Source: CAYRGQ01 sp964423925
Lineage (GTDB): Bacteria > Bacteroidota > Bacteroidia > Sphingobacteriales > Sphingobacteriaceae
Assembly (NCBI GenBank): GCA_964423925.1
Contig: CAYRGQ010000024.1
Location: forward strand, 1 to 50,407
Direction: 5' to 3'
Length of the DNA: 50,407 bases
Below the pieces are notes generated by a model. That model did not search any database. It was given only the letters and a program-made list of their open reading frames with translations, and was not told the DNA's origin. Position numbers and translations under genes: made by a program. Of this stretch, positions 26,393-33,732 are shown in pieces (within the stretch, counting starts at the first letter, position 1; each line of letters begins with the position of its first letter).

Positions 26393-27241
26393 TTATTTTC
26401 CGTTTTTAGTGTCAACAATCTTTACCGTAGGCTGGTGATAAGCCGTGGAATGGGGCGGCACGCTGGATGTCAGCCATACGTTTCCCCCGATGATACTGTC
26501 GTTGCCGATGACGGTATCGCCCCCGAGAATCGTCGCGCCGGCGTACACCACTACCCGGTCGCCGATTGTCGGGTGCCGTTTTCGGTTCGTACCATTTTTG
26601 TCCACGCTCAGCGCGCCGAGCGTTACCCCTTGGTATATTTTCACGTGGTTGCCAATCTGGGTAGTCTCCCCGATGACCACACCCGTGCCGTGGTCGATAC
26701 AAAAGTATTCGCCGATACGGGCGCCTGGATGGATATCGATACCCGTGCAGGAATGCGCATACTCGGTGAGCACCCGCGGAATGACGGGGACACCCAACTG
26801 TAAAAGCGCATGAGCAACCCGATACAGCGCTATGGCCAGAAAGCCCGGGTAGGTGCGAATTACCTCAAACTCGTTGGTGGCCGCCGGGTCGCCATCGAAA
26901 ATGGCTTCGGAATCTGTCCGCAAGACGCGGTATATACGGGGCAACCCTTCAAAGAAAGTGGCCGTAATGGCCGAATGGTCGATCTCTTGGCAAGCTTGTG
27001 TGCGCTCCAAAATTCCCAATAAGTCGGATGCCGACATTTGGAACCTGGACTCGATCTCGATAGTGCTGTTGCTCGCCGCCGGCCTCCGTTCTGGAAAAAG
27101 CAAATCGAGCAGGGCCATGGCCCATCGCGCGATCTCATCGTTCGGCGGCACGGAGCCCACAAGACGTTGGCGCTCACACAAGTAAGCATAAAATTCCGTT
27201 CCCATCGTTTCGGGCCATTGCCTCCCGTTATCATTCATCAT
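26393..27241 (-). CDS. cysE: Serine O-acetyltransferase (CysE)
   Basis: A 282-residue protein with an N-terminal helical domain (about 1-165) and a left-handed beta-helix of hexapeptide repeats (about 170-265). Catalytic residues are visible in DIHPGARIGEYFCIDHGTG (His and the Asp-His pair), followed by GVVIGETTQIGNHVKIYQGVT and GDRVVVYAGATILGG. It acetylates L-serine with acetyl-CoA as the first step to cysteine. It is the longer, SAT-N-containing type. The start is two bases after the DUF3037 stop, and its own stop is one base before cysM, which indicates translational coupling. Confidence 0.93.
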   Translation of the reverse strand: MMNDNGRQWPETMGTEFYAYLCERQRLVGSVPPNDEIARWAMALLDLLFPERRPAASNSTIEIESRFQMSASDLLGILERTQACQEIDHSAITATFFEGLPRIYRVLRTDSEAIFDGDPAATNEFEVIRTYPGFLAIALYRVAHALLQLGVPVIPRVLTEYAHSCTGIDIHPGARIGEYFCIDHGTGVVIGETTQIGNHVKIYQGVTLGALSVDKNGTNRKRHPTIGDRVVVYAGATILGGDTVIGNDSIIGGNVWLTSSVPPHSTAYHQPTVKIVDTKNGK

Positions 27242-27243
27242 GT

Positions 27244-27627
27244 CTATTTCACGAGTTTATCGTACAAGTTTGCCAGCGTTTGAGTCGCATCGGCGGTCAG
27301 TCCGGGATGTACCGGTGAGGGCTGGATGATGGTGCTGCGCTTGGCGGTGAGCCAGCGAAAGCGTTCCGCGGGCGCCCATTCGGCGATGGGCCCACCGGAA
27401 GGAAGCCCTTGAGCGATCTCCCGAAAAGCCGACACATGGCGTTGCAATTCTTTAAGGTCGACGTCGGGGGAAAACACGGCGCAACGCGACCAGTCGGACA
27501 ACATACGCGCGTCGACAAATCGTTGCGCACGGCAATACAGCACCACGCCAATGTTGATGTATTCGCCTCGTTCGACCCGAGGAACAAACCGGACAACGGC
27601 ATACTCAAATACGTCCATGCTGGGCAT
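27244..27627 (-). CDS. DUF3037 family protein, partner of the HipA-like kinase
   Basis: A 127-residue soluble protein. The core FEYAVVRFVPRVERGEYINIGVVLYC, shared between two short segments here (VRFVPRVERGEYINIGVV), is the hallmark of DUF3037, with the Arg-Gly-Glu-Tyr-Ile-Asn-Ile-Gly stretch most conserved. The biochemical function is not known. It starts inside the end of the HipA-like gene (23-base overlap; an alternative ATG at 27618 gives 14) and ends two bases before cysE. DUF3037 genes commonly sit beside HipA-family kinases, as far as recalled; this points to a functional pair. Confidence 0.8.
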   Translation of the reverse strand: MPSMDVFEYAVVRFVPRVERGEYINIGVVLYCRAQRFVDARMLSDWSRCAVFSPDVDLKELQRHVSAFREIAQGLPSGGPIAEWAPAERFRWLTAKRSTIIQPSPVHPGLTADATQTLANLYDKLVK

Positions 27628-28396
27628 CGTGTACGGTATTTACAAATACAGAAGAAACCGCCATACGTTCCGTCAAAAACTCCACGTACATCCGTCGGAT
27701 GGCTTGGATGTCCTCGCCCTCAAATGCATGGCTTATCCATTCGTCGGGCACCTCTGCTACGACCGCCTCGACACGTTCAGTCGTGAGCAACCCTTTCGCC
27801 ATGTTATCCACGGCTTCCAAATCGGTCGCCTGGCGCAGGAGCACATGGTCTTTGATCTGGATGAAAGGTTTGTTGATTTGATCGCGCCACTGCGTCCAAT
27901 TGTGATGAAAATATAGCGCTGCACCGTGATCAATCAGCCACAATTCCTTGTTCCAGACGAGCATATTGGGATTGCGAACGGTACGGTCCACGTTCATCAG
28001 TAGGCCGTCAAGCCATACGATCTGGGATGCTGTGCGCGGATCCAGTGCATCCACCGTGACATCGTAGGTGATGGCCCCGCTCAGGTAATGAAGACCGAGA
28101 TTTAACCCGGTGCTAAACTTGAGCAAGTCCTGTATTTCCTCGTCGGGTTCGGTGCGGCCAAAGGCCTCGTCCAGATCGGCAAATACCAACTCGGGCACGC
28201 GCAATCCCACTATCCTGGCGAGCTCCCCACCGATAAGCTCCGCGATGAGCGCCTTGACGCCTTGCCCGGCGCCGCGGAATTTAAGCACGTAAAGAAAGCC
28301 ATCGTCCGCTTCCACGATTGCCGGCAATGAGCCGCCTTCGCGCAACGGCGTCACATATCGGGTCACCTTCACCCTTCGTAATTGTCCTGCAAACAT
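27605..28396 (-). CDS. Stand-alone HipA-family protein kinase
   Basis: A 263-residue kinase-fold protein related to the C-terminal domain of HipA. Residues: a nucleotide lysine Lys39 in YVLKFRGAGQG, the catalytic loop WLDGLLMNVDRTVRNPN with Asp137 and Asn142/Asn144, and a DFG-like metal site LIDHG with Asp156. It lacks the N-terminal domain and HipB-type HTH partner of classic HipBA toxin-antitoxin modules, and is shorter than E. coli HipA (about 440 residues). It leads a tight operon with DUF3037, cysE and cysM. Substrate unknown; whether it is a toxin, a regulator of cysteine synthesis or a signalling kinase is open. Confidence 0.82.
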   Translation of the reverse strand: MFAGQLRRVKVTRYVTPLREGGSLPAIVEADDGFLYVLKFRGAGQGVKALIAELIGGELARIVGLRVPELVFADLDEAFGRTEPDEEIQDLLKFSTGLNLGLHYLSGAITYDVTVDALDPRTASQIVWLDGLLMNVDRTVRNPNMLVWNKELWLIDHGAALYFHHNWTQWRDQINKPFIQIKDHVLLRQATDLEAVDNMAKGLLTTERVEAVVAEVPDEWISHAFEGEDIQAIRRMYVEFLTERMAVSSVFVNTVHDAQHGRI

Positions 28397-28443
28397 GGTT
28401 TCTTTACTTTAAGCCAAACTTGATCAAAATCTCGCAAAAATCC

Positions 28444-28471
28444 CAATATTAGTTAAATTTAGAAGCGTCAA
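28444..28471 (-). promoter_or_regulatory. Candidate promoter of the HipA-kinase/cysteine operon
   Basis: On the minus strand: TTG (28471-28469), 17 bases, TAATATTG (28451-28444; seven of eight). It lies 48 bases upstream of the kinase ATG at 28396, inside the 200-base divergent gap to the DUF1599 gene. Confidence 0.38.
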
Positions 28472-28530
28472 TGACAAACGCCGATCGCGCCCAAATTCGC
28501 GGCTAATCGACAGGATCTTTTACCGCCGGC

Positions 28531-28562
28531 TTGCCGTTCGTGTCTATTTCTGCGTATCTTTA
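28531..28562 (+). promoter_or_regulatory. Promoter of the DUF1599-BT_3928-aroK transcript
   Basis: TTG (28531-28533), 21 bases, TATCTTTA (28555-28562; seven of eight to TAnnTTTG). The predicted start lies about 27 bases before the ATG at 28597. Confidence 0.5.
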
Positions 28563-28596
28563 CCCAATATTAACGAATCGCCGCTATTATCGACAC

Positions 28597-29154
28597 ATGG
28601 ATACCTCCGCTCAATACGACCGCGTCATCAAACACTGCCAGGACTTGTTCATTAAGAAAGCGACCGACTACGGAACTTCGTGGCGCATCATGCGCCTACC
28701 TTCCGTAACGGATCAGCTGTTCATCAAGGCCAAACGCATCCGTACGCTAGAAGAGACAAATGTATCCAAAGTGGGCGACGGGGTGGTCGACGAGTATATC
28801 GCCATCGTCAACTACTGCGTGATCGGCATATTACAGCTCGATTTGGGTACCGACGCCGACATCAACCTGGCTCCCGAAATCGTATTCGAACGCTATACCA
28901 ATGCGGTACGGGAAACCAAAGCGCTTATGTATGCCAAGAACCATGATTACGGTGAAGCCTGGCGCGACATGCGCATCGAGTCAATAACGGACATGATTCT
29001 GATGAAAATCAATCGTGTCAAACAAATCGAGACCAACAACGGCATCACCATCGCGTCGGAAGGCATCCGAGCCAACTACCAGGATATGCTAAACTACGCG
29101 GTGTTTGCACTGATTATGCTGGGCGTGGCCGAAGACGACACCACCGCCTCCTAA
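28597..29154 (+). CDS. DUF1599 protein built from two tandem domain copies
   Basis: A 185-residue cytoplasmic all-helical protein made of two homologous halves. Half 1 has KATDYGTSWRIMRLPSVTD (residues 21-39) and DEYIAIVNYCVIGILQL; half 2 has KNHDYGEAWRDMRIESITD (114-132) and ANYQDMLNYAVFALIML. The repeated DYGxxWR-MR-xS-TD core with a later acidic-helix segment is the DUF1599 pattern, a domain linked by others to nucleotide modification or MazG-like pyrophosphatases. Function unproven. In Bacteroidota this gene commonly precedes a BT_3928-family gene, as it does here, 56 bases later. The ATG at 28597 is used; the longer open frame covers the promoter. Confidence 0.85.
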   Translation: MDTSAQYDRVIKHCQDLFIKKATDYGTSWRIMRLPSVTDQLFIKAKRIRTLEETNVSKVGDGVVDEYIAIVNYCVIGILQLDLGTDADINLAPEIVFERYTNAVRETKALMYAKNHDYGEAWRDMRIESITDMILMKINRVKQIETNNGITIASEGIRANYQDMLNYAVFALIMLGVAEDDTTAS

Positions 29155-29210
29155 GCGTGGCTCCGAAGTACATCATTTGGAAGAAAAGGTTATTGAAAAC
29201 AAAGGCCAAT

Positions 29211-30395
29211 ATGAGTAAAAAACAGACAGCGAAATTAAATGGATTGCAGCAGTCCCTCCTCTGGATATCCCGAATATTCGTGGGCTTACTGTTTATTTTC
29301 TCCGGGCTGATCAAGGCGAATGACCCGATCGGATTCGGTTATAAACTACAGGAATATTGGGTCGTGTTCGGCACTGATTTCCTGATGCCGCATTCCGCTA
29401 CGATTGCCATCGTCATCTGTGCGTTGGAGATTTTGCTAGGCGCGCTCTTGCTCTTAGGCTTTTATCGTCGCGCGGTGGCGTGGGGATTATTGATATTGAT
29501 TATTTTCTTCACGTTCCTCACCTTCTACTCCGCATTTTTCGAAGTGGTGACTAGCTGTGGTTGCTTCGGCGACGCCATTCCGCTTACGCCTTGGGAGTCG
29601 TTTATCAAAGACTTGGTGCTGTTAGCGTTTATCTTGATCATCTTTGCGCTGCGCAACCATATTCGCCCCGTAACGGCTGACGGGCAGACCCAAGCGATTA
29701 CCACGGCGGCGCTCGTCGTCATTTCGTTAGGCGTTGGCATCTACACGTATAACTACCTACCAGTCGTCGACTTCCTTCCCTACAAGAAAGGAAATAACAT
29801 TCCCGAACTGATGGTATTGCCTGAGGGGGCCGAGCCTGACCAATACGAAATCATCTATACGCTAAAACATGCCGACACAGGCGAAGAACGCACGATTTCC
29901 GACAAGGCATACCTGGACGAAGGAATCTGGAAGGACGAAAAATGGGAAATCGTCGGTGAGCCCACTAGCAGGTTAGTCAAGAAAGGGTATACTATTCCGA
30001 TTACGGACTTGATGATCACCGACGAAAGCGGCGAAGATCATACGCAAAACATCATCACCAACCCCTACTACAACCTTATTATCGTCGCCTACGATCTGCA
30101 GGCCACCAACAAAGAGGCATTGGGCAAAATCAATGAGCTCGTGCGCGAAGCGGCCACAATGTACAATATCCGCGCCATATTGCTCACGTCATCCTCATCA
30201 CAAGAAGCCGTCGCCCTCAGTCGCGAGCACGACCTTTTGGCCGAAGTATTCTACGCCGACGCTGTCCCTCTCAAAAGCATGGTGCGCGCTAATCCGGGCG
30301 TCATGCTGATGCAAAACGGTGTCATCATTAACAAATGGCACCACCATACGGTGCCCAATTTCGAACGGCTCGAGAGCGAATATTTCGTCAAATAA
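29211..30395 (+). CDS. BT_3928-family (DoxX/MauE-like) membrane protein with C-terminal thioredoxin-like domain
   Basis: A 394-residue inner-membrane protein. Residues 15-160 form about four helices of the DoxX/MauE type, with FSGLIKANDPIGFGYKLQEYW and the Cys-rich loop TSCGCFGDAIPLTPWESF. About 170-380 face the periplasm, and their end (NLIIVAYDLQ, then PGVMLMQNGVIINKWHHHT) resembles a thioredoxin fold with no CxxC. The family may supply redox or assembly functions; this is not established. The ATG at 29211 is preferred to an earlier GTG at 29157. It stops exactly at the base before the aroK start. Confidence 0.82.
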   Translation: MSKKQTAKLNGLQQSLLWISRIFVGLLFIFSGLIKANDPIGFGYKLQEYWVVFGTDFLMPHSATIAIVICALEILLGALLLLGFYRRAVAWGLLILIIFFTFLTFYSAFFEVVTSCGCFGDAIPLTPWESFIKDLVLLAFILIIFALRNHIRPVTADGQTQAITTAALVVISLGVGIYTYNYLPVVDFLPYKKGNNIPELMVLPEGAEPDQYEIIYTLKHADTGEERTISDKAYLDEGIWKDEKWEIVGEPTSRLVKKGYTIPITDLMITDESGEDHTQNIITNPYYNLIIVAYDLQATNKEALGKINELVREAATMYNIRAILLTSSSSQEAVALSREHDLLAEVFYADAVPLKSMVRANPGVMLMQNGVIINKWHHHTVPNFERLESEYFVK

Positions 30396-30971
30396 GTGAA
30401 CAACAGCGTGCAAGACATCAAGGAAACGCCCACGGCTAACCTGACGTTCGTCTTAGGCTTTATGGGTAGTGGCAAAACTACGTGGGGCCGCAAACTGGCT
30501 CAGGTCGCCGGCCATCAATTTATTGACCTAGACCACCTGATCGTCGACAAGATTGGGATGGACATCCCCCAATTCTTCAAAAGCCGAGGGGAGACTGAAT
30601 TTCGTCTGCTCGAGGCCGAGACCCTGCGGACGATCCCTAAGGATATTCCGACCATCGTAGCCACGGGCGGTGGCACGCCATGCTATCACAACAGCATGGA
30701 ATGGATGAACGAGCATGGCAACACGATTTATTTCAAGCTATCGCCCTTGCAATTATGGCAACGGCTGAACAAGCCAAAACACATCGAAAGCCGACCTGCA
30801 TTGAGGGGACTGACCGAAGGAGAGCTCTTGGAATTTATCACTGCAAAACTGAACGAACGGGAACCATTCTATAGCCAAGCGAAGCTCATCGTCGACCAAT
30901 CGGCTATTGAGCTGGCGGAGCTTGCCCAGCAGATTGCCCGCCCGCCCCGTCATCCCAGCAACAATTTATGA
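30396..30971 (+). CDS. aroK: Shikimate kinase
   Basis: A 191-residue P-loop kinase. Walker A GFMGSGKTT at residues 21-29, the shikimate-binding FIDLDHLIVDKIG, GETEFRLLEAETL and TGGGTPC are in their normal order; the lid arginines follow in ESRPALRGL. It phosphorylates shikimate in aromatic amino acid synthesis. The start is GTG, directly adjacent to the preceding TAA (no spacing), and its stop overlaps the next start as ATGA. Both imply translational coupling. Confidence 0.93.
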   Translation: MNNSVQDIKETPTANLTFVLGFMGSGKTTWGRKLAQVAGHQFIDLDHLIVDKIGMDIPQFFKSRGETEFRLLEAETLRTIPKDIPTIVATGGGTPCYHNSMEWMNEHGNTIYFKLSPLQLWQRLNKPKHIESRPALRGLTEGELLEFITAKLNEREPFYSQAKLIVDQSAIELAELAQQIARPPRHPSNNL

Positions 30972-31927
30972 ACATACGTCGGATTATTGCCTTAGCACTA
31001 TTTGCGCTGATCATCGGGTGCCTCAGTGCCTGTTTTCAACAAGCGACAGACAATCGTCACGTTACCGGTGCCGGCGATACGGCAATGTCGCGAATCGTGC
31101 CTAAAACGGTCGACGACCTATACGAGCTGCTTAGATATCGTGAAGGTCGTTATCCGCTGGTGAGCGCCCACCGCGGCGGTCCTGCACCGGGCTATCCGGA
31201 GAATGCACTGGCGACTTTCCAACGCATGGCAAACATCCAGCCCGTCATCATAGAGTGCGATATCCAGATGACACGCGATTCGATTCTTATTCTCATGCAC
31301 GACGACGACCTCGACCGTACGACGGACGCTACCGGCCGGATAGCTGATAAGGATTACGCCGAATTGGTGAACGTACGGTTGCGCGACAATGATGGTCAGC
31401 GTACGGATTACCGTATCCCCACGTTGGCGGAAGCGCTGCAATGGGGAATGGGCAACGTGATTTTTACGCTTGACGTAAAACGTGGCGTACCGTACAGCCT
31501 GGTGGTGGAGGAGATCAAGAAGAATAATGCAGCGCCCATTTCCGTGGTCATTACGTACAATGCCAACCAAGCGGCGGAAGTGCACGCGCTTGCACCCGAA
31601 CTGATGATTTCGGCCTCGATTCGTTCCGAAGCAGACCTGCTCCGCCTTAACCAACTTGGCATCCCCAACCATGTACTTATTGCCTTTGTGGGCACGCGCG
31701 AGGCAGATCCTGACACGTACGAAATGCTTCACAATGCGGGTATCAGTACCATCCTCGGGACCATGGGCAACCTCGATGCCCAAGCAGCCCGGCAGGGCGA
31801 ACGACGCTATGCCGAGTACGTACGGCGCGGCGCGGATATCCTTTCTACAGATCGTCCCATAGAGGCTGGCCAAGCGCTGCAGCACATGGTAAGTGAGGAC
31901 GAACTATCGTCACCCTTCATACAGTAA
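30968..31927 (+). CDS. Glycerophosphodiester phosphodiesterase family lipoprotein
   Basis: A 319-residue lipoprotein with lipobox GCLSAC (Cys22). The GDPD TIM-barrel begins near residue 64: SAHRGG (His68, Arg69), PENALATF (Glu79), IIECDIQMTRD (Glu97, Asp99) and LMHDDDLDRTTD (His111). All metal and catalytic residues of the family are present. It releases sn-glycerol-3-phosphate from glycerophosphodiesters in the periplasm or at the outer membrane. The ATG overlaps the aroK stop by four bases. Confidence 0.88.
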   Translation: MNIRRIIALALFALIIGCLSACFQQATDNRHVTGAGDTAMSRIVPKTVDDLYELLRYREGRYPLVSAHRGGPAPGYPENALATFQRMANIQPVIIECDIQMTRDSILILMHDDDLDRTTDATGRIADKDYAELVNVRLRDNDGQRTDYRIPTLAEALQWGMGNVIFTLDVKRGVPYSLVVEEIKKNNAAPISVVITYNANQAAEVHALAPELMISASIRSEADLLRLNQLGIPNHVLIAFVGTREADPDTYEMLHNAGISTILGTMGNLDAQAARQGERRYAEYVRRGADILSTDRPIEAGQALQHMVSEDELSSPFIQ

Positions 31928-31934
31928 CTGACTG

Positions 31935-32459
31935 CTAGCGAATCTTCTGAGCGGCCAGAAACTTTTGCAACTTCGGTGCAATAACCGCCGCGCAATACGG
32001 ATTGTCAGGATGAGTATTGAAATAGTTGAAGTGGTAGTCTTCGGCTACGTAAAAGGCTGATGCAGGCGAAACTTCGGTGACGATGGGACTATCGTAGACC
32101 TGCTCCTCCTCCAAACGCCTTACGAAGTCCTCAGCCGCTTCCCGTTGGCGCTCGTCGTGGTAAAATATCACCGACCGGTATTGGGTACCGATGTCGTTTC
32201 CCTGGCGATTGAGGGTCGTGGGATCATGCGTTTTGAAGAACACGCCCAATAGGGACTCGTAGCTAATCGTGCTGTCGTCGTAGGTGATGTGGATAACCTC
32301 AGCGTGCCCGGTAGCCCCAGTACACACTTGCTCATAGGTGGGATTTTCACGCTGCCCGCCCATATATCCGGGCTTGATGTCCTTCACCCCCTCCAACTGT
32401 TGAAAAATCGCCTCCGTGCACCAGAAGCACCCACCGCCAAATGTCGCTACATTCCCCAT
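31935..32459 (-). CDS. msrA: Peptide-methionine (S)-S-oxide reductase MsrA
   Basis: A 174-residue enzyme with the catalytic GGCFWCTEAIF motif near the N-terminus, GYMGG and TGHAEVIHI following, and PYCAAVIAPKLQKF at the C-terminus. It reduces S-methionine sulfoxide in proteins. No signal peptide, so it acts in the cytoplasm. The ATG at 32459 is chosen because it begins just before the conserved strand; a longer frame starts at a TTG. It ends seven bases from the convergent phosphodiesterase gene with no clear terminator between them. Confidence 0.93.
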   Translation of the reverse strand: MGNVATFGGGCFWCTEAIFQQLEGVKDIKPGYMGGQRENPTYEQVCTGATGHAEVIHITYDDSTISYESLLGVFFKTHDPTTLNRQGNDIGTQYRSVIFYHDERQREAAEDFVRRLEEEQVYDSPIVTEVSPASAFYVAEDYHFNYFNTHPDNPYCAAVIAPKLQKFLAAQKIR

Positions 32460-32480
32460 GTCATTTCGTGTTTGATTACG

Positions 32481-32488
32481 CAAATATA
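32481..32488 (-). promoter_or_regulatory. -7 element of msrA
   Basis: Read on the minus strand TATATTTG, an exact match to TAnnTTTG, 22 bases upstream of the msrA ATG. No -33 TTG at suitable distance was found. A run of Ts (plus-strand A-run 32489-32496) just upstream may be the tail of a terminator for the preceding glycosylasparaginase gene. Confidence 0.42.
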
Positions 32489-32520
32489 CAAAAAAGGCAG
32501 GGTGATTTTATCGCCACCTA

Positions 32521-33561
32521 CTAGCCCTGCTCCTGCGTGTATACGCTTTTTCCCGGAACCAACAGATCTTGCTGGACAGCGTCGCATACCGCAAACGAAA
32601 AACCGGGTTGCAACGCATAAGCGCCATATTCGCCGTTTTTATTTAACGCCAAAAATCCCACTTGGATTTCTTTTGCGGTTTCAGGCTTCTTGCGAATGAT
32701 ACGCTCCACGGCCTCACGGCACGCTTCCTCGGGCGTCCGTCCTTGCCGCATCAGCTCGACCACGAGAAAACTTCCTACCGTCCGGATCACCTCCTCACCC
32801 ACACCGGTAGAGGTAGCGCCCCCCACCTCGTTGTCGACATACAGTCCCGCGCCGATAATGGGGCTATCGCCTACCCGTCCGCGCATTTTGAAGGCCATGC
32901 CGCTGGTCGTACAGGCGCCTGATAAGTTGCCCGCTTCGTCCAGTGCCAGCATGCCAATTGTGTCGTGGTTGTATTGGTTACCCGGAAGCCGTTCTGCCGC
33001 AAAGGAGCGATTTTCGATGTTCATGACGGGCTCGTATTTCTTTTCCTTCAACCACTCTTGCCAAGCTTCCTTAGCGGCGGGCGTCAGCAAATCTTCCTTC
33101 TCGAAGCCATTTTCCAAGGCGAACTGCAGGGCTCCCTCGCCGACCAACATCACGTGGGGCGTCTGCTCCATCACCAAACGGGCTACTGAAATCGGATGTG
33201 CGATATGCTCTAGGGCAGCCACCGAACCGCAATTGCCTTGCGCATCCATAATACATGCGTCGAGTGACACATGTCCGTCCCGATCTGGATAACCGCCCTT
33301 TCCTACTGTCATGTTATCCAAGTCGGCTTCCGCAATGCGGACGCCAGCCTCTACGGCATCCAAGGCCGACCCACCGGCCGACAATAATTCCCAAGCTGCC
33401 GCATTGGCCGCCACGCCAAAATCCCACGTCGATATGACGATAGGCTTGTTCGCTTTACCACCATCAGGGCGTCCCTCCCAACAGGAGGCCAAAAAATTAG
33501 TGGATGCCAGTAAGGATGCGCCCAGCGCGCCTCGCCGTAAAAATTTTCGTCTTGTCACCAT
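32521..33561 (-). CDS. Tat-exported N4-(beta-N-acetylglucosaminyl)-L-asparaginase (isoaspartyl peptidase family), lipoprotein
   Basis: A 346-residue Ntn-hydrolase. The N-terminus VTRRKFLRRGALGASLLAS carries a twin-arginine motif (RRKFLR) followed by a lipobox LASC (Cys27). The precursor is cut before the nucleophile threonine in NHDTIGML; GRVGDSPIIGAGLYVD and TSTGVGEEVIR are the substrate-binding parts of the aspartylglucosaminidase branch. It hydrolyses the GlcNAc-Asn link of N-glycopeptides, or isoaspartyl bonds. The frame is open upstream to 33699, but the Tat signal fixes the start at 33561. Confidence 0.88.
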   Translation of the reverse strand: MVTRRKFLRRGALGASLLASTNFLASCWEGRPDGGKANKPIVISTWDFGVAANAAAWELLSAGGSALDAVEAGVRIAEADLDNMTVGKGGYPDRDGHVSLDACIMDAQGNCGSVAALEHIAHPISVARLVMEQTPHVMLVGEGALQFALENGFEKEDLLTPAAKEAWQEWLKEKKYEPVMNIENRSFAAERLPGNQYNHDTIGMLALDEAGNLSGACTTSGMAFKMRGRVGDSPIIGAGLYVDNEVGGATSTGVGEEVIRTVGSFLVVELMRQGRTPEEACREAVERIIRKKPETAKEIQVGFLALNKNGEYGAYALQPGFSFAVCDAVQQDLLVPGKSVYTQEQG

Positions 33562-33732
33562 TTCTTTAGTCCGTACCTGCAAACGGCCGTCGTTGGCGTA
33601 GTCAAATAACGTAAAAATTATCGAAATTAGCAGGCGCGTCGCAAACGGATACAGCATGCCGAATGTTGCCAACCCGCTCGAAAATTCGTCGTTCAGCATA
33701 AATTTGCTACATTAGTAAAAAGGACAATACAG

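Noticed and set aside
31118..31885. 255-codon open frame antisense to the phosphodiesterase gene
   Set aside because: The plus strand carries complete GDPD motifs; the antisense product has no recognisable sequence and no promoter.
33562..33699. 46-codon extension upstream of the glycosylasparaginase
   Set aside because: It precedes a textbook Tat signal that must be at the N-terminus, so translation cannot usefully start earlier.
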